Shown one piece after another: positions 41,160 to 52,775 of a stretch of DNA of 64,000 nucleotides; positions within the stretch are counted from its first letter, which is position 1, and the number at the start of each line of letters is the position of its first letter. The stretch covers positions 52,811 to 116,810 of the forward strand of contig NZ_BCUG01000018.1 of assembly GCF_001591165.1 (NCBI RefSeq), given 5' to 3'. Below the pieces are notes generated by a model. The model worked only from the letters and a program-made list of their open reading frames with translations, was not told the origin of the DNA and made no database searches. Made by a program: the position numbers and the translations under genes. This DNA comes from Thauera butanivorans NBRC 103042 (GTDB taxonomy: Bacteria; Pseudomonadota; Gammaproteobacteria; Burkholderiales; Rhodocyclaceae).

Positions 41160-41201
41160 GACGGTTCCTGGGGTGCTTGATGCCACCGGGATGTGGTGCG
41201 G

Positions 41202-41236
41202 CGGGTGCGCGGGACCCTTGGGATCCCGCGCCCGCC
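41202..41236. repeat. GC-rich hairpin between dctQ and dctM
   Basis: GGCGGGTGCGCGGGACCC pairs imperfectly with GGGATCCCGCGCCCGCC in the 79-base gap inside the operon. There is no T run. A hairpin here could lower or stabilise part of the message. Confidence 0.4.
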
Positions 41237-41238
41237 GT

Positions 41239-41763
41239 TCAGTGGGTGACGGAGGTGGCGCTCACGCGGCGCTGCGGGGGCAGGCGGTCGAGCGCGATGA
41301 GGGCGGCGTGGATGAGCGCCTGCAGCGCGGCGAACCAGAGTCCGACGGCGACGATGACCTTGGCCCACCAGATGGGCATCTGTACCGCGCCCCAGCGGAA
41401 CTCGAAGATCGAAACCGAATAGGCGGCTTCTTTCGTCGCAGGCCACGCGAGCAGGGCAAAGGTCAGTCCCGCAAAGACCCAGCCGAGCGCAGTGAATTGA
41501 CGGCCGAGCGGCTTCGGCAGCCGGTCGGTCAGCAGGGTCACGCGGATATGCCCATCGTCGAGCAGGGTCGCGCCCAGCCCCATGAAGACGACCAGCGCCA
41601 TCGACAGCTCCGAGAGTTCGAAGAGGCCCGGAACCGCGCGCCCGCTCAGGGCGCGGGCAAGGACATCGATGGTGATGGCCAGCATCATGAAGGCGAGGGA
41701 GGCGAGCGCCACCCAGCTCATCGCGTGAGCGACGCGCGTCAGCAGGCGGTCGAGGACGGACAT
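41239..41763 (-). CDS. TRAP transporter small permease (DctQ type)
   Basis: A 174-residue inner-membrane protein with four hydrophobic segments and the family pattern MLAITIDVLARALSGRAVPGLFELSELSMALVVFMGLGATLLDDGHIRVTLL in outline (IDVxxR, E-L, HIRV). It is the small subunit that pairs with DctM. The start at 41763 lies 2 bases after the dctP stop. A longer frame extending through dctP in another register is a shadow. Confidence 0.9.
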   Translation of the reverse strand: MSVLDRLLTRVAHAMSWVALASLAFMMLAITIDVLARALSGRAVPGLFELSELSMALVVFMGLGATLLDDGHIRVTLLTDRLPKPLGRQFTALGWVFAGLTFALLAWPATKEAAYSVSIFEFRWGAVQMPIWWAKVIVAVGLWFAALQALIHAALIALDRLPPQRRVSATSVTH

Positions 41764-41765
41764 GA

Positions 41766-42848
41766 TTACAGGCCCGTCGCGATTTCGATCGGCCGCTTGA
41801 GCTTGCCCGAGGGCGCATGCCTGGCGATCGCCTGCTCGATCACGTCCTGCATGGCCTTGCCGTCGATGCGATTGGGTTTGGCAACCTCGTCGATCCACTT
41901 GTCGACCTGGGCAGGCTGGACGATGGCGCGCGCGCGCTCTTTCTCGGCACCGGGAAGCGAAGTGAACTTCACCCCTTCGGCCAGTGCCTTCTTCACGTAG
42001 TCGGTCAGCACGTTTTCGTAGATCTCGGCGAATTTGCCGGCATACAGCTCGTTGGCGAGATCGGTGCAGATCTGCTGATTGGCCGGGGACAGCTTCTCCC
42101 ATGTCCGCTTGTTCATCACCGTGAGCGCGGGGGCATGTGCGCCGTCGCCGATGTCGTAGAAGTTGGGCGCGATCTCGTGCAGCTTGTAGGCGACGGCCGT
42201 GACGAAGTCGAAACCGTAAACGCCGTCGAGCACGCCGCGTTCGAGCGACTGGTAGACCTCGCCTGCCACCATCGGCACCGCGATGCCGCCGAGCCGCTCG
42301 ATGACGTCGGTGGCAACGCCGTAGGCGCGGATCTTCTTGCCCTTCAGGTCGGCCAGCGACGAGATCGGCCTGCGCATCACCAGGGGGGCGTAGTTCCAGT
42401 TGGTCCAGTACAGCACCTTGCACCTGTGGCGCTGTTCCCACTCCTGCCGCAGCGGTTCGAAGTTGTCGTAGGTGTCGCGGCAAACCTGTTGCAGGGTGTC
42501 GGCGCGATCGACGCGGAAATACCATTCGAGGCCGCGCGTCACCGGCATCTCGGCCTGGTAGTAGCCCGGCGAGATGATGGTGATCTCCGAGGTGCCGTCG
42601 CGGACTGCCCCGAGATGCTCGCCGGCCTTGTTGAGGCTGCCGGCCCAGTAATACCTCACCGCGACGTCGCCGTTGGAGCGCTTCTGGAGCTCGTCGAGGA
42701 ACCAGCGGTCGATCCACGAAGGCCCCGCGCTCTCGGTGACGTAGCTGTCGAACTTCATCGAGGTACGGGCCTGGGCCAGGCCCGGCAGGCCCAGCATGCC
42801 GGCGCCGGCAAGCGCGCCGCCGGTCTTCAGAAAATCACGTCTTTTCAT
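41766..42848 (-). CDS. TRAP transporter substrate-binding protein (DctP type)
   Basis: A 360-residue periplasmic binding protein with a twin-arginine-type signal (MKRRDFLKTGGALAGAGMLGLPGLAQA), so it may be exported folded. The mature part has DctP features: SLADLKGKKIRAYGVATDVIERLGGIAVPMVAGEVYQSLERGVLDG contains the conserved carboxylate-binding Arg region and the GVLDG motif. Ligands of this family are mostly organic acids. It follows the CoA ligase gene by 48 bases, which suggests that the imported acid is activated with CoA. Confidence 0.92.
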   Translation of the reverse strand: MKRRDFLKTGGALAGAGMLGLPGLAQARTSMKFDSYVTESAGPSWIDRWFLDELQKRSNGDVAVRYYWAGSLNKAGEHLGAVRDGTSEITIISPGYYQAEMPVTRGLEWYFRVDRADTLQQVCRDTYDNFEPLRQEWEQRHRCKVLYWTNWNYAPLVMRRPISSLADLKGKKIRAYGVATDVIERLGGIAVPMVAGEVYQSLERGVLDGVYGFDFVTAVAYKLHEIAPNFYDIGDGAHAPALTVMNKRTWEKLSPANQQICTDLANELYAGKFAEIYENVLTDYVKKALAEGVKFTSLPGAEKERARAIVQPAQVDKWIDEVAKPNRIDGKAMQDVIEQAIARHAPSGKLKRPIEIATGL

Positions 42849-42896
42849 GGTCTCCTCCTTGGTTGTTGGTGCGGGGGTCTTTCCCGTCGGTCGTTG

Positions 42897-44402
42897 TCAA
42901 CGTGTGCTTCGAAGGGCTGCGTGCCGTAATTCGGTCTTCAGGATCTTGCCGTAGCTGTTCTTGGGCAGTTCCGTGGCGAAGACGTAGCGCTTCGGCCGCT
43001 TGAACGAGGCGATCTGCTGCCGGCACCAGCTGTCCAGCTCCGCTTCGGTCACGTTCTGGCCCGGCTGCGGCACGATGTGGGCGACCACCTGTTCGCCCCA
43101 TTCCGGCTCCGGTTCGCCGATCACGGCTACCTCGAAGACGGCCGGATGGCGCAGGAGCGCTTCTTCCACCTCGCGCGGATAGATGTTGGTGCCGCCGGAG
43201 ATGATCAGGTCCTTGGAACGGTCGGTCAGGTACAGGAAGCCGTCTTCGTCGAAATGGCCGAGGTCGCCGGTGTGCAGCCAGCCGCCGTGCAGGGTCTCCG
43301 CGCTCGCTTCGGGGTTCTGCCAGTAGCCGAGCATCACCGTCGGCCCCTGCACGCAGATCTCGCCGGTATGGCCCGCAGGCAGTTCGGCGCCGTCCGGGCC
43401 GAGGATCGCGAGCCGCACGCAGCCCGCGGCATGGCCCACGGAGTTCCGGCGGGCGCGCCAGCGCGAATGGCTCTGGTCCGCGACCAGCTTGCGCGGCAGG
43501 ACCGAGATCGTCATCGGGCTTTCGCCCTGGCCATAGATCTGCACGAAACGCGGCCCGAACACCTCCAGCGCCTCGTCGATGTCATTGGCGTACATCGGGC
43601 CGCCGCCGTAGGTGATCGTGCGGATGCCGGAGCCGTCGTAACCCGTCGCCCGGGCCGCGGCGATGAGGCGCTTGATCATGGTGGGCGCGGCGAAGAACAC
43701 CAGATTGCCCTTGCTCTGGGCGAGCTGGATGATCTCGGCGCAGTCGAAGCCCCGCGATGCGGGCACCAGATGGGCGCCGGCCGCGCGGATCTGCGCGAAC
43801 ATGTAGAGCCCCGCGCCGTGCGACATCGGCGCGGCATAGAGCATGTGGTCTCCGGCGGCGGGCGTATCGACGTCCAGGCTGTAGCACAAGGTCATGTTCC
43901 GCAGGTTCTCATGGCTGAGCATGACGCCCTTGGGCTTGCCGGTCGTGCCCGAGGTGTAGAACAGCCAGGCGATGTCCTTGTCGCCGGCCGGGCGTGGCGC
44001 CGTCACCGGCGCGCCCTTGGCGACGGGGGCCGAGAGCGCCTCCTCGACGAAACCGGAGTGGCCGGAAAAGGCATCGCCCTGGTCGGTGAGGACGAGGCGT
44101 GCGCCCGAGTTGGAGATGATCCATTCCGCCTCGGCCGGATGCAGCTTGTAGTTGACCGGCACCACGACCGCGCCGATCCACCAGCAGGCGTGCAGCACCT
44201 CGATGTATTCCGGCGCGTTCTGGCTGAAGAGCGCGACCCTGTCTCCGGGGCCGATCCCGTGCCGGTCGGCAAGATGGCGTGCGCGGTCGCACACCGCCTT
44301 GAGCAGCCCCGCGTAGTTGTGGGCCAGGCGGACGCCGTCGAAGATCGCGGGGTTGTGCGGCCAGGCGAGCGCCGCCTGATGAAGCCAGTTGGCGATGTTC
44401 AT
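42897..44402 (-). CDS. Acyl-CoA ligase (AMP-forming)
   Basis: A 501-residue adenylate-forming enzyme: P-loop LFYTSGTTGKPKGV, acceptor region YGQGESPM, WLHTGDLGHFDEDGFLYLTDRSKDLIISGGTNIYPREVE and C-terminal catalytic Lys in LPKNSYGKILK. It converts a carboxylic acid, ATP and CoA to acyl-CoA. Unusually the A5 motif is YGQGESP rather than YG.TE. The start MNIANWLHQAAL lies 7 bases after the thiolase stop. Together with the TRAP genes it probably traps an imported acid. Confidence 0.92.
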   Translation of the reverse strand: MNIANWLHQAALAWPHNPAIFDGVRLAHNYAGLLKAVCDRARHLADRHGIGPGDRVALFSQNAPEYIEVLHACWWIGAVVVPVNYKLHPAEAEWIISNSGARLVLTDQGDAFSGHSGFVEEALSAPVAKGAPVTAPRPAGDKDIAWLFYTSGTTGKPKGVMLSHENLRNMTLCYSLDVDTPAAGDHMLYAAPMSHGAGLYMFAQIRAAGAHLVPASRGFDCAEIIQLAQSKGNLVFFAAPTMIKRLIAAARATGYDGSGIRTITYGGGPMYANDIDEALEVFGPRFVQIYGQGESPMTISVLPRKLVADQSHSRWRARRNSVGHAAGCVRLAILGPDGAELPAGHTGEICVQGPTVMLGYWQNPEASAETLHGGWLHTGDLGHFDEDGFLYLTDRSKDLIISGGTNIYPREVEEALLRHPAVFEVAVIGEPEPEWGEQVVAHIVPQPGQNVTEAELDSWCRQQIASFKRPKRYVFATELPKNSYGKILKTELRHAALRSTR

Positions 44403-44409
44403 GCGAGCC

Positions 44410-45582
44410 TCAGGCGCGATCGGCATTCAGCAGCGAGGCGTAGTTCGCCACCGCCGTGCCGCCCATGTTGAAGGCCAGGCCCCATTGCGCGCCCTTGCGC
44501 TGCATGGCGCCGGCCTGCCCGGTGAGCTGGCGGAAGGCAAGGGCGTGCATCGAGACCCCCGTGGCGCCCACCGGATGCCCCTTGGCCTTGAGCCCTCCCG
44601 ACAGGTTCACCGGGGTGCGGCCGTCGGCGAACACCGTGCCCTCTTCGAGCACCCGTGCGCCCTGGCCTTGCGGCGCGAGTCCCATGGCCTCGTACGTCAG
44701 CAGCTCGGCAGGGGTGAAGCAGTCGTGCACTTCGGCGAAATCGAGATCGCCCACGCCGATTCCCGCTGCCGCGTAGGCTTGTGCGATCGCGCGCCGGGGG
44801 CCTTCGAAGGCGAGGAAGTCGCGCCGCGACATCGGCAGGAAGTCCGAGACGTGCTCGGCGGCGGCGATGCGCACGCGGCGCTTCGCGCTGGCCGCCGCAT
44901 CGGCCGAAGACAGCACGATCGCCGCCGCGCCGTCCGAGATCAGCGAGCAGTCGGACAGCCGCAGGGGCGGTGCGATGAGCGGGTTCTTGTCGCTCACTTC
45001 GCGGCAGAACTCGTAGGACACGGCCTTGCGCATCTGCGCAAGGGGATTGTTCAGCGCGTTGGCGTGGTTCTTTGCCGAGATGCGCGCCATGGCATCGAGC
45101 GGATCGCAGTAGCGCTCGGCGTAGGCTTTCGCGGCGATGGCGAAAACCTGCGGAAAGCTCAGCGCCGCTTCCGCGGGATCGTTCTGGTAGCCGGCGCCGG
45201 CCAGCGCCGTGGTGACGTCGCCGGTCGACCGGTGGGTCATCTTCTCCGCGCCGACGACGAGCACCTGCCGCGCCCGGCCGGCGCGGATCATGTGCAGCGC
45301 GGCGTGGATTGCCGCCGAGCCCGAGGCGCAGGCGTTCTCGCAGCGCATCGCGGGGGTGAAGCGCAGCGCGGGATCGGCCTGGTGGATCAGCGATGAGGCG
45401 AAGCCGTCGGGCACCAGCGCCGAGTTGAAGTGTCCCAGGAAAACCGCATCGATTTCCGATGCGGCGATCGCGGCCTCCGACAGGGCCTCCCGCGCGGCCT
45501 CGACGATCAGTTCTTCCAGCGTCTGTTCCAGCCGGCCGAAACGGGTATGGCCCGAGCCTGTGATGTAGATGTCAGGTGTCAT
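44410..45582 (-). CDS. Thiolase-family acyltransferase (SCP-x/acetoacetyl type)
   Basis: A 390-residue thiolase fold of the non-decarboxylating SCP-x-like group. The nucleophilic Cys lies in ENACASGSAAIHAAL, and the C-terminal motifs are EVHDCFTPAELLTYE and GGLKAKGHPVGATG. This group cleaves 3-ketoacyl-CoA with branched or bulky chains. AGGAGGAGA precedes the ATG. It is the first gene of the operon, facing a PAS-LuxR regulator across a repeat of TACGTAG. Confidence 0.9.
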   Translation of the reverse strand: MTPDIYITGSGHTRFGRLEQTLEELIVEAAREALSEAAIAASEIDAVFLGHFNSALVPDGFASSLIHQADPALRFTPAMRCENACASGSAAIHAALHMIRAGRARQVLVVGAEKMTHRSTGDVTTALAGAGYQNDPAEAALSFPQVFAIAAKAYAERYCDPLDAMARISAKNHANALNNPLAQMRKAVSYEFCREVSDKNPLIAPPLRLSDCSLISDGAAAIVLSSADAAASAKRRVRIAAAEHVSDFLPMSRRDFLAFEGPRRAIAQAYAAAGIGVGDLDFAEVHDCFTPAELLTYEAMGLAPQGQGARVLEEGTVFADGRTPVNLSGGLKAKGHPVGATGVSMHALAFRQLTGQAGAMQRKGAQWGLAFNMGGTAVANYASLLNADRA

Positions 45583-45640
45583 GTCTCTCCTCCTGCCAAA
45601 CAGTTTGGCTTTTGCGGGGGGCTGGCGGCTATGCGTCAAA

Positions 45641-45660
45641 CTACGTAGATTCATACGTAG
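45641..45660. promoter_or_regulatory. Paired TACGTAG operator in a divergent promoter region
   Basis: CTACGTAGATTCATACGTAG contains two copies of TACGTAG spaced 12 bases apart, each with a palindromic TACGTA core. It lies between the divergent thiolase and LuxR-type starts (45582 and 45690) in an otherwise moderately AT-rich stretch. It is a good candidate site for the adjacent regulator. Confidence 0.55.
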
Positions 45661-45689
45661 AAATTACTTAGATGCGCCCAGGACGCGGC

Positions 45690-46256
45690 ATGAGCTACAA
45701 CAATCTTCCGGACGAGACCCTGAATCTGACCGGCTTCATGGATGCGCCGGTCGGCATCATGGTGACGTCCAACCGGACCATCCTGAGGGTGAACACCGAG
45801 ATCGAACTGCTGTTCGGCTGGAACCGGGTGGATCTCGAAGGGCAATCGACCCGCCTGCTGTACCCCTCGAACATCGACTTCGAGAAGATCGGCTCACGCT
45901 GGAGCCGCTGGCTCCTCAATTGCCCGCGCTACGAAGACGAACGCTTCATGCAGCGCAAGAACGGCGAGATCATCTGGGTTCGTGCGCGCGGCCGTACGCT
46001 GGTGGCGGCAGAGCCCTTCCTGCTGATGGTGTGGACCTTCGAGCACCTGAAGGACCGGACACCGAGTTCTTCGGCCTTGACGCCGAAGGAGCGCGAGGTC
46101 GCGCGCCATATCGTCAATGGCCATACGAGCAAGGAGATCGGACTGGCGATGGGGATATCTCCGCGGACGGTCGAGGTGCACCGCGCGGCGATCATGCGCA
46201 AGCTGGGGGTTCATAATGCTGCCGAGCTCGTGACGCGGATGATCATCGCCCGCTAG
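45690..46256 (+). CDS. PAS-LuxR transcriptional regulator
   Basis: A 188-residue regulator. Residues 10-115 resemble a PAS domain (GFMDAPVGIMVTSNRTILRVNTEIELLFGW, QRKNGEIIWVRARGR), and the C-terminal LuxR HTH is TPKEREVARHIVNGHTSKEIGLAMGISPRTVEVHRAAIMRKLGV in the usual arrangement. No transmembrane segment or receiver domain is seen, so it senses a small ligand or redox state inside the cell. ATG 45690 has AGGA upstream; an alternative ATG at 45672 lacks a site. It diverges from the thiolase-ligase-TRAP operon and probably controls it. Confidence 0.88.
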   Translation: MSYNNLPDETLNLTGFMDAPVGIMVTSNRTILRVNTEIELLFGWNRVDLEGQSTRLLYPSNIDFEKIGSRWSRWLLNCPRYEDERFMQRKNGEIIWVRARGRTLVAAEPFLLMVWTFEHLKDRTPSSSALTPKEREVARHIVNGHTSKEIGLAMGISPRTVEVHRAAIMRKLGVHNAAELVTRMIIAR

Positions 46257-46518
46257 GCAGGTCCCTGGCCGGATCGATTCCCCGCGCGGCTCGCCTGCCG
46301 GCGGTCGGATTCATGTGCGCAGGCATGGCGGTGCATAGGCTGCGAGCGGAGCGGGTGGCGCTGGCTGCCGGATTTCCGCAATGCATCGCTCCGCCCGGTG
46401 ATGGCATGAATTGCGACCTTCTTGGCACTCGCGGCACGGCCTGCGGCGCTAGTCTTGCGCAGTGTGCTGGCTGCGGCGCCTCATAGACAAGATGGACAAG
46501 ACACGAGGACGAGGGGAC
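46257..46518. other. Gene-free stretch upstream of liuB
   Basis: No supported coding frame is seen between the LuxR gene and liuB. Promoters for the liuBCDE unit should lie here, but no clear -35/-10 pair or TTACGT-type LiuR box could be found. Confidence 0.4.
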
Positions 46519-48126
<1,608 letters not shown>

Positions 48127-48181
48127 TGCGCGAGAGCGTGGACTAAGATAGCCATGTCAATGGCTATTTTCGAGGTGCGCG

Positions 48182-48553
48182 ATGATTTCGATTGCCGATG
48201 CAAGGAACCGCCTGCCCGCGCTGGTCCATCAGGCCGAGGCGGGCGAGGCGGTGACGATCACCCGCCGCGGCAAGCCGGTGGCGGTGGTGATCTCGTTCGA
48301 GGAATACGAGCGCGTGCGCGGGGCGGCAAGTTCCTGGATGAGCCGGCTCGACATCTGGCGCACAGGCTTGCCGGATGGGATCGAAGGCCTCACCGATGCC
48401 GAGCTGGACGCGGTGCGCGATCGCGCGCCTTACGTGCCGCGGGTGGATTTCGGCGCGGCCGAGTACGCCGATCTCGAGGCCGCGCAGGGCCTGCATGCCG
48501 CGGAAGCGGAATCCGCAAGCGGGTTCGGCCGGAAGCAGGGACGCAAGCGGTGA
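48182..48553 (+). CDS. Phd/YefM-family antitoxin
   Basis: A 123-residue antitoxin. ISIADARNRLPALVHQAEAGEAVTITRRGKPVAVVISFEEYERV is the DNA-binding Phd fold; the C-terminal half, ending in a basic tail, is longer than usual for the family and should wrap the toxin. GAGG lies just before the ATG. The gene overlaps the toxin start (GTGA) and sits between liuB and liuC in the same direction, so it rides inside a catabolic operon. Confidence 0.9.
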   Translation: MISIADARNRLPALVHQAEAGEAVTITRRGKPVAVVISFEEYERVRGAASSWMSRLDIWRTGLPDGIEGLTDAELDAVRDRAPYVPRVDFGAAEYADLEAAQGLHAAEAESASGFGRKQGRKR

Positions 48554-48978
48554 AGTATCTGCTCGATGCCAACGTGTTGTCCGAACTGGTGCGGCCGAGG
48601 CCGGACGCTGTCCTGGCGGCTGCCGCGCGGACGCACGAGGCCGCATGCGCGACCTCCAGCGTCGTCTATCTGGAGCTGTGGTCGGGCGTGGCCTTGCTCG
48701 GCGACACCGCGCGCGGCCGCTATCTGCGGGACGGTTACGGGCAGATGTTCAAGGGCGGCGGTCTGCCGGTGCTGCCCTTCGACGCGGAGGCGGCGTACTG
48801 GCTGGCTTGCGAGCGTGCGCGCCTGGCCGCCATCGGGCGTCCGCCGCCCTTGCTCGACGCGCAGATCGCGGCGACGGCCGCCACCCGCAAGCTGACCCTG
48901 GTCACGCGCAACACCCGCGACTTCGAATGCTTCCGGGGTTTGCAACTGGAAAACTGGTTCGAAGCGGAAAAGAGCTGA
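48550..48978 (+). CDS. VapC-type PIN-domain toxin
   Basis: A 142-residue PIN-domain ribonuclease with the expected acidic residues: KYLLDANVLSELVRPRP, SVVYLELWSGV, LLDAQIAATA and TLVTRNTRDF. Starting with GTG, it overlaps the stop of the Phd-like antitoxin. VapC toxins cleave tRNA or rRNA. Phd/PIN pairs are less common than VapB/VapC but well known. Composition is close to the flanking liu genes, so the insertion is not recent. Confidence 0.9.
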   Translation: MKYLLDANVLSELVRPRPDAVLAAAARTHEAACATSSVVYLELWSGVALLGDTARGRYLRDGYGQMFKGGGLPVLPFDAEAAYWLACERARLAAIGRPPPLLDAQIAATAATRKLTLVTRNTRDFECFRGLQLENWFEAEKS

Positions 48979-49020
48979 AACCGAAAAGGGGCCGAAACGC
49001 CCGCGAGGCAAGGAGACATG

Positions 49021-49815
49021 ATGTACGAAACGCTCGAAATCCAACGCGACGGCGGCGTGGCGACGATCTGGATGAACCGTCCGGATGTGCACAACGCCTT
49101 CAACGCGCAGCTCATCGCCGATCTCACCGCAGCCTGCCAGGCGCTGGATGCCGACGACGCGGTGCGCGTGGTGGTGCTGGCGGGGCGCGGCAAGAGCTTT
49201 TCCGCCGGCGCCGATCTCAACTGGATGAAGGCCGCCGGCGAGGCGAGCGAAGCGGACAACTTCGCCGACGCGATGAAGCTGGCCGGCATGCTGCGCACGC
49301 TGGCGGGCATGGCCAGGCCGACCATCGCCCGCGTGCATGGCGCGGCGCTGGGTGGCGGCATGGGGCTGGCGAGCGCCTGCGACATCTGCATCGCCGGCGA
49401 CAAGGCGGTGTTCGCCACGTCCGAAGTCCGCTTCGGCATCATCCCCTCGGCAATCAGCCCCTACGTCATCCGCGCCATCGGCGAGCGCCAGGCCTATCGC
49501 TACTTCCAGACCGCCGAGCGCATCGACGCCCGGCGCGCGGCCGAGCTGGGGCTGGCGCACGAGGCGGTGGGCGGCGACGAACTCGACGCCCGCGTGCGGG
49601 CCGTCGTCGAGGCCTTGCTGCAGGGCGGGCCGAAGTCGCAGGCCGCGGGCAAGGAGCTGATCCGCGCGGTGGCGAACAGGCCGGTGGACGATGCGCTGGT
49701 GCAGGACACCGCGCGCCGCATCGCCAGCCTGCGCGCCACGCCCGAGGCCCGCGAAGGCCTGGACGCCTTCCTGTCCAAGCGCCCGGCGGCCTGGGTGCCG
49801 CGGCAGCAGGGTTGA
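49021..49815 (+). CDS. liuC: Enoyl-CoA hydratase, probable methylglutaconyl-CoA hydratase
   Basis: A 264-residue crotonase-fold hydratase. VLAGRGKSFSAGADLNWMK and ARVHGAALGGGMGLASACDICIA hold the oxyanion hole, and the catalytic Glu region reads ATSEVRFGIIPSAISPYV. The NWMK stretch and neighbours liuB and liuD identify it as the step from 3-methylglutaconyl-CoA to HMG-CoA. AGGAG lies 5 bases before the second of two adjacent ATGs, which is chosen as the start. Confidence 0.92.
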   Translation: MYETLEIQRDGGVATIWMNRPDVHNAFNAQLIADLTAACQALDADDAVRVVVLAGRGKSFSAGADLNWMKAAGEASEADNFADAMKLAGMLRTLAGMARPTIARVHGAALGGGMGLASACDICIAGDKAVFATSEVRFGIIPSAISPYVIRAIGERQAYRYFQTAERIDARRAAELGLAHEAVGGDELDARVRAVVEALLQGGPKSQAAGKELIRAVANRPVDDALVQDTARRIASLRATPEAREGLDAFLSKRPAAWVPRQQG

Positions 49816-49836
49816 GCGGCGCCGGAGGCGACGCAG

Positions 49837-50502
49837 GTGGACACCCTATCCGGATGGTTCGCCGGGCTGGGCAGCCTGACGCCGCTGCTGGACTGGAGCG
49901 GGTTGCCGCTGGACGTGGCCTCGCTGGCGGTGCTGGCGGCCGGATTGGGCTGGGCAAGCGGCCTGCGGCTGTATGCGCTGGTGTTCGTGCTCGGCGCGCT
50001 GGGCCGCTGGGGCGGTGTGCATCTGCCGGGCGGGCTGGAGGCGCTGACCCATCCCTGGGTGCTCGGCCTGTCCGGCCTGATGCTGTTTACCGAGTTCTTC
50101 GCCGACAAGCTGCCCTGGCTCGATTCGCTGTGGGACGCGCTGCACACCTTCATCCGCATCCCGGCCGGCGCGGCGCTGGCCGCCGGCGTGATGGGCGACC
50201 AGGGCACCGCGCTGCAGCTTGCCGGCGCGCTGCTGGGCGGCTCGCTGGCGGCCAGCAGCCATTTCGCCAAGGCCGGCGCGCGGGCCGCGCTCAACACCTC
50301 GCCGGAGCCGGTGAGCAACCTGATGGCCTCGTTCGGCGAGGACGGGATCTTCATCGGCGGGCTGTGGCTGATGTTCAACCACCCGCTGTGGTTCGCCTTC
50401 GGCCTGGTGGTGTTCGTGCTGTGCGCCATCGTGCTCATCGTTTTGCTGTGGCGTTTCCTCAAACGCATTTTCCGGCCAAGGCCCCGGCCTGCCGCAATGT
50501 GA
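49837..50502 (+). CDS. DUF4126 integral membrane protein
   Basis: A 221-residue membrane protein with about five or six hydrophobic segments, starting with GTG. The family traits are LAAGLGWASGLRLYALVFVLGAL, LMLFTEFFADKLPWLDSLWDALHTFIRIPAGA and AGARAALNTSPEPVSN. The function is unknown. It lies between liuC and liuD and is transcribed with them, as DUF4126 genes are sometimes found in metabolic operons. Confidence 0.85.
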   Translation: MDTLSGWFAGLGSLTPLLDWSGLPLDVASLAVLAAGLGWASGLRLYALVFVLGALGRWGGVHLPGGLEALTHPWVLGLSGLMLFTEFFADKLPWLDSLWDALHTFIRIPAGAALAAGVMGDQGTALQLAGALLGGSLAASSHFAKAGARAALNTSPEPVSNLMASFGEDGIFIGGLWLMFNHPLWFAFGLVVFVLCAIVLIVLLWRFLKRIFRPRPRPAAM

Positions 50503-50541
50503 CCGACCGCGACATGAAGACTCAAACCTGGGGGAGACAAG

Positions 50542-50659
50542 ATGTTCGACAAGATATTGATTGCCAATAGAGGCGGCCAGCCGCGCAGCGGCGCAGCGAC
50601 GAAGTCAAATCGCCTTGCATGCGCAGCATGCCCGGGCGGTTGCACCGTGGAGAGCACAC

Positions 50660-50667
<8 letters not shown>
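50542..50667 (+). CDS. Short leader frame copying the start of liuD
   Basis: A 41-codon frame starting with ATG after GGGGGAGAC encodes MFDKILIANRGG, then an unrelated sequence, and ends in a TGA placed within the first codons of liuD (stop 50665-50667, liuD ATG 50660). Its first eleven residues equal those of LiuD, but five of the eleven codons are synonymous variants, including rare ATA and AGA. It is out of frame with liuD by one base. It may be a relic of another biotin carboxylase start or a translation-coupling leader. Confidence 0.5.
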
Positions 50668-52693
<2,026 letters not shown>

Positions 52694-52775
52694 GGATTCC
52701 GGACCGGGGGAGTATCGAGCGCTGCCAGCCGGCCTCCAAGAGCCGGCGCAGCCATGAGGATCAAAGGAGACGAAG

